The notes beneath the pieces are model-generated. The model was not told the origin of the DNA, searched no databases, and saw only the letters and a program-made list of their open reading frames with translations. Below are positions 9,828 through 20,555 of a stretch of 64,000 bases of DNA, in pieces. The DNA lies in NCBI GenBank assembly GCA_030407315.1, contig JALQPE010002389.1:61520-125519 (forward strand), given 5' to 3'. A program made the translations under genes and the position numbers. Position 1 is the stretch's first letter; every line of letters begins with the position of its first letter. The DNA comes from Asparagopsis taxiformis. Lineage: Eukaryota > Rhodophyta > Florideophyceae > Bonnemaisoniales > Bonnemaisoniaceae.

Positions 9828-11049
9828 GACTGATCCGACGAAGAGGTTCTCGTGGCCTCACGTAATCAACGCGTTGATTAAAAGATACCTGCAAGACGAC
9901 GTGCTGCAGGAGGCCTACGAAAAGGTCACGATGATCACGCAGAGTCCTAACGAGGACAAGAATCAGTACGCTGATAGACTCGACACCGCCACGCGGGCGT
10001 GCAACTACGTGTTTACGGACCGACTCCTCGTTCACCACTACGTACGTGGTCTACTGCCCTCGACGCGGGCAGCCGTGACGGAACGACTCCGGTCACTCCC
10101 CGAACGAGAGAGGAACGACCTCACCGTTGTGAGACGATTGGCGACGGCCGAAGGAACGACCTTCCGTGCACGTACGGCAGCTGTCGCGTCAGCCGCGAAA
10201 CCGAAAGTGCGGTTTCCGGTGAAGCCTACGTTGGCTATTTCCGACCACGAGTCGAGGAAGTTCGCGGACTACGATGAGTCCGCGTACTTACGTAATGAAC
10301 GGGCTAGCGAGCCCAGTTACCACGATGGTAACCCGAACATCCCCACGAGGGATGATGACGACGTATCGCTCGCTGCGGCTCACGTTGCCGAGACCTTAGA
10401 GGCGATACTCTTCACGAACGGGCCGCCGCCCAACGATACGAAAACGGCGAACGAAAAGCCGGACGAGCTCGAAGCTCGATTGAACCGTCCATGCGAGGAC
10501 GTGCCGAAGCTCACGAGCGAGCAGACGCAATTGGCGCACTCCGTAATCCCGAATGATTACTGGACGCTGTCGTGTTGGTCATGCCGCGAAGATGGCCACT
10601 CGACGTTTACGTGTCCGCGTCTGACGCCAGATCAACGGATCTTTTTCGCGTACAAGTACTACCTCTTCCACGTGAAGAGCAACCCACGTCAGGCTGAGTA
10701 CTTCCGCCAACCAATGGCAAAACGTAACCAGGAACGACCTGGCGAGCGAGGGAACGTGAACTCGCGGAGGTACGGCACGCCGCCTACGATACTCCGAAAC
10801 CCCAATCGTGACGGGGGGAGACCATTCGACAAGCGCCGCAGCGACTTCCGTAATGATCGACGAGATCCTCGCCCGTGGGCGAACGAACGAAATGGCCAGC
10901 GTAACGGCCGCAGCGGAGTCTACGTGACGACTTCCGCTGACGAAACACCACTCGAGGTGGGAACGAGTCACGATGACGAACGAGCTTCGTGGGCTCACGA
11001 CGACGACGTGTCGAACGGCCTCGCACCGGAAAACGACCAGGCGATGTAG
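9828..11049 (+). pseudogene. gag: gypsy-1 gag, C-terminal part
   Basis: This continues gag after the copia insertion; the frame is open from the target duplication. It starts with a retrotransposon-gag-like helical region (DPTKRFSWPHVINALIKRYL) and continues with a CX2CX4HX4C nucleic-acid-binding knuckle (CWSCREDGHSTFTC, from 10573) and a long Arg/Asn-rich basic tail. It stops at TAG 11047-11049. The pol frame is -1 relative to gag and overlaps it from at least 10989, so Pol was probably made by a -1 frameshift. I found no standard slippery heptamer in that overlap. Confidence 0.8.
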
Positions 11050-12563
11050 GTCACGAGCCACCCACATCGCCTGAACCCTTACGTGAAAGGGGGACGACCG
11101 ACGTCGATGATTGGTCCTCCGCAGGCTCACCGACGAACGAGAGTTACGAAAAGCTCACGGCCGCGAAGGCCAACTCGAGTCAAACGATACCCGACGTGGG
11201 GAGAGACACGAAGTCCAACGGGACGAACGAACCTCACACGAAGAGGAAGTCTCGCAGACGAGCGAGTCGCGCTACCCGGAAGCACGACGCTTCCGAGCGC
11301 GAGAAAGCCAAGCACGCGGCTTATACGAAGCGTGTCGACGCAAAAGAAGCCGTACGGGCTCATACGGTGAAGCAACGAACCGTCAACGGAGACGGAGACC
11401 GCGCGCCGGTCAGAACCGAACCGTTGGTTCTCGACGGGCACACGTGCCTACTTGCTCCGAAGCATTATATCGTGTCCGGAACGATCGGACTAGACCTCAA
11501 CGTGATGAGGGCGATTACCATCGCGATGGATACGTGCAGCGGCTACAACTTGATACGAACAAGTTTGCTACCCTACGACTGGGTTGACCGCTGTCTACGT
11601 GACGAAGAGCTACCGAAGCTCGGAGACGCCAACGGGCGACGCTTGCCTATCGAAGGCGCCATCCTGCTTCGTGTCAGGCTTGGGAACTCGCTGTTCCGCG
11701 TTAAGTTCTTCGTAGCCAACACGCTGGCTGTCCCCGTTATAATGGGCACGTCGTTCATGTCAAAGCATATCGATGCTATACGCTGTCGAGCGCAGACAAT
11801 CGAGCTCCATCGAGGGGATACGATACCCATTATCGCGGAGGGTGATTCGAAAACTCCGTACGAGGAGGAAGGGGAAACGAATCCAAACGTGGAACACCCG
11901 AAACGCCGCGAGCGTAACGCGGCCTCGAATCGGCCAAGCCGAACGTTTTCGGTTCGCCTGACGAAGTACACGCGTGTACCGGCGATGTCGCAACGGACCG
12001 TCAACGTGACGACGGATGCGACCGGACTCGTGTTCCTCGAACCGAAAGCGTCGGTGCAATTCCGGCATGGGCTACGCATAGCCAACGGAGTGGTCGACGT
12101 AGGACCGAGAGAGACGTTCTCTATCATCGTATCGAACTTCACGAAGAAGGACCGCGAATTGCCGAAAGGCGCAACGATTGCGTACGCGGTACGCTCCCCG
12201 TTGGGAATCGTCCCACTCAAGCGTGAGGGCGGCGAAGCCCTCGCGAAGGTTTTGAACCTACCGCTAGTCGACGCGACGACGCGGATAAATACGAACGGGT
12301 TGGGCGACGAAACGCCAGACCCGTTGGTCAACGAAAAGGGGAACGACCCCGCCACGGATTGGCAGTCGACAATCGATTTGTCGCACCTCGACGACGAGGA
12401 CTTACGAAAGCGCATCAACGAGATGCTAGCTACACATTCGTCAATGTGGACGAGCGGACGCCTCGGCGAAATCAATGCTACGGAGCATCGAATCGAACTC
12501 GAACCGGGCACGCGGCCCATACGTTCAATGCCCTATCGTCAGGGTCCGGCTTACGTACGATAG
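10989..12563 (+). pseudogene. pol: gypsy-1 pol, protease and linker
   Basis: This is the N-terminal part of Pol. It opens with a basic, Arg/Lys-rich region, then a retropepsin-like protease whose active site reads M-D-T-C-S-G-Y-N-L-I (Asp at 11528). Families usually have DTG or DSG here, so Cys replaces the usual Gly. The section ends at a TAG at 12561-12563 because the frame is lost near 12553, where addition of one base would join it smoothly to the RT that follows. The frame change is most simply a one-base deletion. Confidence 0.75.
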
Positions 12564-15373
12564 CCGAGGAGCAGATCACGAAGATGCTCAACGAAGGGGT
12601 TATCGAACCCGCGTCCAGCGAATGGGCGTCACCAATCGTGTTGGTGCCGAAGAAGGACGGATCCTTACGTTTCTGTGTCGACTACAGGCGTTTGAACGCG
12701 AAAACGATCGCTGATTCGTACCCGCTTCCTCGTATGGAAGACTGCCTTGATTCGTTGGGCGACGCCGCCATCTTCACGACACTCGATTGTAACGCCGGTT
12801 ACTGGCAAGTGCCCGTCTCCGCCGAGGACCGTGATAAGACAACGTTTACGTCTTTCATGGGAACGTATCGCTACGTGCGAATGCCATTCGGGCTACGAAA
12901 CGCCCCCGCTACGTTTCAGCGGACGTTGGACATCATCCTCTCCGGAGTACGTTGGCAATCGTGCCTTGTTTACTTAGACGACGTAATCGTCTTTTCGAAA
13001 GACCTCGAGTCTCACCTGGGTCACGTTGACCAGGTGCTTTCCCTGCTACGCGCAGCGGGAGTAACGTTCAAGCTCACGAAGTGCTCGTTCTTTCAACCAC
13101 GAGTTGACTACCTGGGGCACGTGATTACCCCAGGGAAGCTGCACGTCGCAGCACGGAACAAGGAAGCCTTTCGTACGGCTGCGTTCCCGCGAGACAAGAC
13201 GCAATGTCGATCGTTTTTGGGCGCGGCCAACGTTTACCGCCGTTTCGTAAAGGCGTATGCCGAGATCGCTCGGCCACTCAACACGATGTTGAAGAAGGAC
13301 GCTTCCCCCGATTGGACGAACCCAACGGACGCGCAAACGCATGCGTTCGAAACGTTGAAGACGATACTGGTGTCACCACCAGTATTGCACCTTCCGAAGG
13401 CGGGACGTCCGTTCATGATCGATACCGACGCGTCGGCGTATCAGCTGGGAGCTACGTTGCTCCAGCAGCAGAACGAAGATAAGCCCAACGAATGGGTGCC
13501 GATTGGGTACTGGTCGAAGACCCTTAACGAAACCGAACGCGGATACTCGGCGACCGAGCGCGAGTGCTACTCCGTCATCTGGGCGATAACGTCGCTCCGA
13601 CCCTACGTAGAGGGTCAGCGGTTCACCGTACGTACGGACCACGGAGCCTTACGTTGGCTGATGACGTTGACGGACGCGTCCGGACGACTACTACGATGGA
13701 GGCTACGCGTTGCCGAATTCGATTTCGAAGTTACGTACAGGCCTGGGCGCGTGCACCAGGTACCTGACACTTTATCACGTGTGATATCTACGTATGACGA
13801 CGGTCGACCCGTCGACGATGACGTACCATCGTACGGGGACGCGGTCCTCGTGACGACTCGCAGTCGTCGACAACCCACACGAAATGGGCAAGGACGAACG
13901 ACGTCCGTACGTAAAAAGGCAACGAATGCCAGGGGTCACGACGACCCGTCGAACGAGACTCGTGACGAACGGACACCAGCCACGACGGCTAGCCACGATG
14001 AACGCGAGTTCAACCGCGACGCGTCGCTCGATGACGTTCTTGACGAGGAACCGGATTTCCTCGACGAACAGCGCGCTGCTGAAGACGATTCGGCACGCGT
14101 GCCACCAGCTGACGTTCAGCTTCCCATTACGAGGGACGAGCTTATCGAAGCTCAACGCGAGGACGCGTTCTGTCAAACGATACTGACACGACAGTCCGAC
14201 ACGCAGGACGCTGCATTCTTCGAAGGCCACGATGGCTTACTCCGACGCCGGAACCCTCACGACGAGGAACGTACACAAATCGTTGTGCCGGCTTCGTTAC
14301 GGCCGCGGCTGCTGGAGTTAACGCACCACCACGTCCTCGCTGGACACCCCGGACAAACGCGTATGTACTATACCCTACGGAGGACGTACTACTGGCCCGC
14401 GATGGCCGCCGACATCCACGCAACGGTACGAAACTGCGTCGGATGTGCGAAGAACCGCGTGAAGCTTCGCAAACGGACGAACCCGCTACGTTTATTTCCG
14501 GCTACGGAGCCGTTGCGAGACCTATGTATCGACATACTAGGTCCGCTTACGAAGACCACGCGTGGTAACCGATTTATTCTTGTGATAACGGACCGCTTCA
14601 CGAAGCTGACTAGAGTCGTACCTCTACGAAATATCGATTCCGCCAACGTGGCGAGCGCGTTCGTCAACGCGTGGGTCTTCTCGTATGGACCCCCACGGAC
14701 GCTCATAAGCGATAACGGAAAGCAGTTCGCTGCTAAGTTTTTCCAGCGCGTCTGCAACGAAATCGGCGTGACGAACGTCTTTACGTCGACGTACCACCCC
14801 CAAACGAACGGGCAGGTGGAGCGCTACAACAGGACGATCCTGGCGATGCTGCACAATTACGTGAACGAAAACCAGAACGACTGGGATCGATACGCATCGG
14901 CGTTAACGTTTGCGTACAACACGCATGTGCATTCGAGCACGGGCACGACGCCCTTCGATTTGATTCTCACGAATCCACCGCCACCGTTGGCGCTACACAC
15001 GTCGGTAACGAACCGCGAACTACCCGACGGGGGAGGGCGAGCCACTTACGTGCGTGAGCTCGCCACAACGATGGATAACGCGTATCGAACGCTGACGGCC
15101 GCGCAGGCACGTTATAAACGAAATTTCGACAAACGAGTCCGTGTCTCGAATCGAAACATCCGCGCGGGAGAATACGTATTCATCGACCCGACGGACGGGA
15201 CCACGAAGGGCGCGAAGCTCGGCAACCACGCGTTGGGACCGTTCCGCGTACTACATAACGACGTACGAACGTTCGTCATCCAACGAGGAGACGTAGTTGA
15301 ACGTGTCAACTCGGACCGCGTTGCGTACGCGCCAACGCCGGCGAACGCGCCCCCGCCGGAGCCATACGATGCC
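12554..15373 (+). pseudogene. pol: gypsy-1 pol: reverse transcriptase, RNase H, integrase
   Basis: Reverse transcriptase with the conserved FCVDYRRLN and FGLRNAPATFQ blocks and YLDD at 12971-12982. RNase H follows (DTDASAYQLGATL, then TERECYSVIWAI), then an acidic linker. The integrase has an HHCC zinc domain (HHVLAGH...CVGC) and catalytic Asp at 14531, Asp at 14711 and Glu at 14819, the last two 35 residues apart. RT before integrase defines Ty3/gypsy. At 15374 the CACTA-A insertion interrupts the ORF a few residues after PPPEPYDA. The missing chromodomain continues in frame at 27308. Confidence 0.92.
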
Positions 15374-15740
15374 CACTACTGAGTTTGAGATCAAAAAATG
15401 TAGTAAATTTACTGCCTGAGGCAGTAAAAATCACTGCCTGAGCAATGTAGTGCCTGAGGCAGTAAAATTACTATTTTAATTTTTTCAGTTCTAGTGCCGT
15501 AGGCAGTAAAATACAAAATTTCCTGGCAGTACGCTATGTAGCAGAATGCAGTACTGTAGGATAGCAAATTCTAGTAATTTTTGCTGGTACCACTGGGCAG
15601 TAGTGCAATGCAGTGATTTTTGATGATTTTTGCAATGGAATGTACTGCCATACAGTACTGCCCTGGCAAATAACCTGGCATTAGAATCAGGCAGTAAAAT
15701 ATACTGGCTCCGGCAGTGAATTGCCTGCAAGTACTGCCTT
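15374..15740. repeat. Left TIR and subterminal palindromes of CACTA-A
   Basis: The TIR is at 15374-15392. Downstream, copies of TACTGCC-n-GGCAGTA (for example ACTGCCTGAGGCAGT) recur at irregular spacing. CACTA elements carry such arrays as binding sites for their own proteins. Confidence 0.8.
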
Positions 15741-16070
15741 GATAGTAATTGGTGATTGGTATTTTCTGAGATTCAATATTGCAATAGTTGTCCAGGATAG
15801 GGTCGTTGTGCAATGTGTTCGCATGTGAGTTCAAGTAGAGAAGAGAGGAAACTATTCCGAAGCTACTAGTAGTGAGAAGTGTAGAGGATACATGGTCACA
15901 TGGAAATGACCGTTACAAAAAAGGTAGGAGAAAATCGGTCGTTTTACGAGGATATGAATAGAGTAGGTGGCATTATTTGTTACTATTGTTAGCAATTAGC
16001 ATTCTCGTTGTACGGAAAGCGTTGAGAGGGACACACTGTGATTGGAACGAGAGGCGAAGTTTGACAGAAG

Positions 16071-17594
16071 ATGGAATCTCAGCGTCGTGAGGAAAATCCA
16101 AATGACTGCCTAGCAGGGATTATTCGAGAGGGATTCAGGACAGTGACTGGGGAAGTTCGTCGTATTGGGGAGAGGATGGATGAGATCGACGATGATCGAA
16201 CGTCCCAACGCCAGCAAATCGAAAAGCTGATGAGTCGCGTCGAGTTTATAGTAACGGAACTGCAGGGTGTGAAAGACATCTGTGATGGTTTATTACAGCA
16301 GAGTCAGGGCACTTCGAAGAAGGGGATGACCGACAAGGACAGGGACCGGTTGCGCATCTCGCAGTCAGCAGAACTATCGTTTTCTTACAATTTTCTGTGT
16401 GCAGTATTTGGAACTGTTGTACCTTTGCTGGTCGACAAGATTGGTGCTGGAGCGACAATTTACACCAACCAAGGAATCTACGACCTCCGTGGGTGCAGGC
16501 TGCTCTCTGCAATGATGTTTGCAAAGCAGAGCAATGACAAGAGAGATGTGTTCCAATCCAACACCGGGAAGAACAACATCGAGCTTCGTTTCCAAGTGGT
16601 AATGTCTCTCCTGCGGAACATTCAGAAGGAAAAGTCGGGTACAGGCCGTACAGTGGAAGGCTCGAGCTCTGGACGCGATTCGAATGCGTTCAACGTCTGG
16701 AAGGAGAACAAGTACATTCCGGACAAAATAATCGAAGAAGTTGTTTATGGTGCCACTGGCGATGGCCGAAACCAGCCTGCAGGAAGCATTGACGGAGGAG
16801 CTAGGAAGCGGAGGAAAACAGATGCAGATGGTGGACAATTGAGCAAGCGTGAAATATCTTTGGCTGTTACGAAAGTTGCGCTGACAAAGGTGCTCGGTTT
16901 CCTGAACAAGTCTAGAGAGCAGGTGCGCCATCGATTCCTTGTCGAACTGGGGTTCGCTCTAGTGTTGGAAAATGACGCATCTATCACTTTCGAGTTTCCA
17001 ACTCACAATATCATTCCAGATATGGACATTATCCCCGATACCCGTGTGACCAACGGAAATCTAAGGCCTGAGGAACGGAAAGTTGTGGATGACAAGAATT
17101 CCGAGATCATGGTACAATTCATCACTGGGCGGAAAGAAATGGTTGTCATCATTCAGTACGAAGTCGAGATATCGGGATGTATGGCCAAAAGGATGATTCG
17201 AAGGAGAATCAATATCCTGGAGGTAGCCCTGAACACTGCAATTGCTTTCCTTCAATGCACGAGTAGAACGGTTTTCCTGCGACGTTCCTGCAATTCACTC
17301 AGATTTGTCTATGCAATCGCTTCTGGGATTCTAGGAATTTTCAAGGTGCAATCAGGTCAGACCTTCGAAGAAAGTGTACAAGACGAGCTCAAACAATTAG
17401 GAAAGGCGATGTTGCCGAGTGAGCGAATCTGTAAGAGGCATCTCTGCGAAGATGTACTGACAATTACTAACGAAAAATTCGATGAACAACACTTGGAACA
17501 GCGTAGTACCGCGTTTGAGGAGGATAGCGGACATGGAAATGAAGAAGATGGGAGTGAAAGCTACGTTGAAGTTTTCCTTGATGAGGAAGATTGA
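16071..17594 (+). CDS. CACTA-A coiled-coil protein of unknown function
   Basis: 507 residues from the ATG at 16071; not a recognised family. The N-terminus (about 15-75) is rich in Glu, Arg and Ile with a coiled-coil look (RRIGERMDEIDDDR). The middle carries a bipartite basic stretch (ARKRRKTD, near 245) resembling a nuclear signal. A conserved-looking block around 360-430 contains IIQYEVEISG followed by a hydrophobic helical region, and the last 40 residues are very acidic. The minus-strand protein of CACTA-B at 35081-36651 has the same size, layout and a matching block (VTYIVQVSG, then a Cys/Leu-rich helical stretch). A DNA-binding accessory protein like TnpA of plant CACTA elements is a reasonable guess but is not shown. 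Confidence 0.7.
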   Translation: MESQRREENPNDCLAGIIREGFRTVTGEVRRIGERMDEIDDDRTSQRQQIEKLMSRVEFIVTELQGVKDICDGLLQQSQGTSKKGMTDKDRDRLRISQSAELSFSYNFLCAVFGTVVPLLVDKIGAGATIYTNQGIYDLRGCRLLSAMMFAKQSNDKRDVFQSNTGKNNIELRFQVVMSLLRNIQKEKSGTGRTVEGSSSGRDSNAFNVWKENKYIPDKIIEEVVYGATGDGRNQPAGSIDGGARKRRKTDADGGQLSKREISLAVTKVALTKVLGFLNKSREQVRHRFLVELGFALVLENDASITFEFPTHNIIPDMDIIPDTRVTNGNLRPEERKVVDDKNSEIMVQFITGRKEMVVIIQYEVEISGCMAKRMIRRRINILEVALNTAIAFLQCTSRTVFLRRSCNSLRFVYAIASGILGIFKVQSGQTFEESVQDELKQLGKAMLPSERICKRHLCEDVLTITNEKFDEQHLEQRSTAFEEDSGHGNEEDGSESYVEVFLDEED

Positions 17595-19379
17595 TAATGG
17601 AAGCGTAGAAGTAAAGTTTCACATCATTTGAAGTAAAGCTATTACTACGAGAGAGACTTGGGAGAAATAAAACCTTTAGATATGAAACTGTCTAGGATAT
17701 GAGTGGAAAAGGTGCACCCTAGCATGCTACGTACTACCTGGTGTACTGGAAACAATAGATATCGTTCCAATTTTCCAACTCACTCTGCGACTAGAAAGCG
17801 TCATGTCTACAACGGTTAAGAGTTTTACCCTGTCATTGAGCACGCCTCTAGTGGCTTCGGGGCCTGTGCAGTCCCATCCAATGCCGTAGCTCCACCTGGC
17901 AGAGTAGTGCGGAAAATAATACCGGGTATTATTTCGAGGGATATTTTGCCAAGTGGCGGGCAATCATTGGTACCGACTACAGGCGATCCCTGGAAGAAAC
18001 CTAAGAACAATACCCGGTATTATTTTCAGGGATATTTTGCCAAGTGGAGGTCAATCGTTGTTACAGAATGTAGACAGTCCCTGGACGAAGAAACAGGCAA
18101 GAAAGATATGGAGCATGTATCGATCGATACCATCGACGTAGTCGAGGTTGACTAATTCTGAACAGTCGTGTAGAATCATTTAGAAAAGATAGAACAACGT
18201 ACGTTGAGTAAAACGTTTTACTCAGAGGCGACATCGTGTACGGTAGGATGGGGTACGTCTACAGGAGAACTACTCTGTCCAACAATAACATCATGCCCAA
18301 TTCTGTCTAGCTCGCTGCAGATGGTGTGTCCGCTGAAGATGCAGGCTGGGAGGTTCAAGTATGCGGTTCCCAAAAAATGTTCCTGGGAACTCGCTCGAAA
18401 GTTCTATATGAAAGAGGGCCCTGAACAGGTTTCCATGTCAATGTGAACGAGTCCGAATAGTTGAAATTGTTTTTGTCCGGCAGCTCAAAGTTCTCCATCA
18501 TTGTTCTACTTTGAAGTACGCGAGCGTCCAGGAGTAAGAATATCTATAATTGACATAGTCTTACTCTTCAGATTCTCGAATCAGAACGATGTTGTTACTC
18601 ATTTCTCCAGATTACCTGTATACAGAGGACCCCACGAGAACAGCCTTTGCAGATGAAACTGACTCTTAGTGAGCACCGTCTGGTAGAGTCCCCAAAATTA
18701 TTATGACAGAGGACCCAGAATCTTGTCGTGTTTTCTTCAACTTGGAAATAGTATATTTAGTGAATGTAGACATGGGAGGGGCTTCAGTAATGCATAGGTC
18801 GTAGTATTTTCCAAAGCGGATTGATAGCTCTTTCCTCTCCCGATTGAAAGTATATTAAGAGGATTTTGAGGTCATTAGGGGCACGCAATGGCCCATTACA
18901 TATCGATCCATTCAGGATCGAAAGATATGTTGAGATTCGCGAAATCGACTACAGGCTCGTCGACGTCATTAACGGGAGTATTCTAGCCTACAGCTATTCC
19001 GAAATCAACCCTAATACGGGTTGGATCATTGAGGGAGAGATAGAGATAATATTATGTCATATTCATATTCATATGAATAGTTAACACCCTCCCAGAACTG
19101 TAATCATACTCATAGTAGATGATGGGCTTCCGGAGGACTATACAGTTCCTATGATTTAGTTGGAGTTCGGCATGTTTCCAACTACAAATGCATCTTTCCT
19201 TCTGGATACTGTCAAAGTTTCAATCCCAAATGAAATAGTATCCAAGCAGGAAAACATGACTCTCTCTTCGAACCTTCATCTTACATGAAGATGAACAGGA
19301 TACTACAACCAATGACCGTCATGCACCCAAGCTGGATAGTTTCGACTTTTCTCGAATACTAGACTGCACTTAAATTAAC
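17595..19379. other. CACTA-A spacer with two palindromic repeat units
   Basis: No convincing gene. Two units at about 17905-18060 contain AATAATACCGGGTATTATT, or its complement, plus a shared GGATATTTTGCCAAGTGG segment. The remainder is unassigned. Confidence 0.5.
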
Positions 19380-20115
19380 CTCGAACTCGGCCATTGGCCA
19401 GAGACGGCCAGCCGACCGGGAGCCAATGACACTGCTGCACCTGGCTTTTGGTATGGCAAAATAATACCCGGTATTATTTTGGGTCTGCAAAGTCCAGGTG
19501 CAGTACTGTCATTGGCCAGAGGCGGCCAGCCGACCGGGAGCCAATGACACTGCTGCACCTGGGTCTTGGTATGGCAAAATAATACCCGGTATTATTTTGG
19601 GTTTGCGAAGTCGAGGTGCAGCACTGTAATACCGACTGGTACCTAGTGGCAGTGCAGCACATAGCTAGAGTTAGCTATAGCAAAACTATACCCGCTATTA
19701 TTTTGGGTGCGTCAAGTCTAGGTGTTGCACTGCCATTGGCAGAAGTCAGGCAGCCGACCGGTAGCCAATGGCAGTGGTGCACCTGCCTTTGCAATGGTAA
19801 AACTATACCCGGTATTATTCTGGGTGTTCAAAGTCCAGGTGCAGCATTGCCATTGGCAAGAGTTCGTCTGCTGACCGGCAGCCAATGGCAGTGCTGCACC
19901 TGGCTTTTGCCATTGCAAAACTATACCCGGTATTATTTTGGGTGTACCAGGTCCAGGTGCAGCAGTGCCATTGGCTGAAGGTGGCCAGCAGTCAGCCAAC
20001 CAATAGCAGTGCTGCACCTAGCTTTTGCTATGGCAAAACTATACCCGGTATTATTTTGGGTGTACCAGGTCCAGGTGCAGCACTGCCATTGGCCGAACGA
20101 GGAACGCCAACACTT
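19380..20115. repeat. Array of six ~117-bp palindromic units (left array)
   Basis: Six units have cores near 19460, 19577, 19684, 19798, 19916 and 20034. Each core is AATAATACC-C-GGTATTATT or a close variant, a 19-bp inverted repeat. Each unit also contains GGTGCAGCACTGCCATTGG and its inverse CCAATGGCAGTGCTGCACC, so single strands would fold into nested hairpins. The array at 23590-24005 has the same core in opposite orientation. Confidence 0.85.
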
Positions 20116-20555
20116 AGCGATTGAGGGTGCATAGATCGTTAAGATGGAAAGGATGAGGTTTGATGTTTGTCAAGTGGCTTTAGGGTGGGTCTACCAATCT
20201 TTGTATTGCGACGGTGTGCCAGGACGTTGCAGTACATATCGCTTCGTGCGAGCCTTTCTTTTCACAGGAGATGAATGGCGGCCTTGGTGAGGAGACATAT
20301 GACGTCACAATTGAGGCACGGCAAGGCGTTGCATTGGTTGAGGCGGTTTCTAAACGGAAGGGTGTGAGTGGTTTTGGAACATTGCTAATGGAATTTTGTT
20401 TGCTGAAGGCAATTGTGCGAATAGGTGTTGTACTATGATACTTGTTTATTGGACTGTATACAGATAAACGTGTAGATTTACGTCGAAGCTAATTCAGTTT
20501 CCTCATACGCATTTTCTCGTCCTGAAGGACGAGAAAAGGCGAGATCAAAGCGTCT
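20116..20555. other. Spacer with hairpin upstream of the glycosyltransferase pseudogene
   Basis: No gene supported. A perfect hairpin, TTTTCTCGTCC-TGAA-GGACGAGAAAA, lies at 20512-20537, immediately before the pseudogene ATG. Confidence 0.5.

Noticed and set aside
10579..12520. Long minus-strand ORFs opposite gypsy-1 gag-pol (up to 315 codons)
   Set aside because: Mirror frames of a GC-rich coding region with recognised sense domains.
19380..20115. CRISPR-like array
   Set aside because: Units are long, palindromic and imperfect, with no constant repeat and unique spacer pattern, in a eukaryotic transposon.
19616..20124. ORFs of 79-120 codons in the ~117-bp array
   Set aside because: Translations of the repeat unit only.
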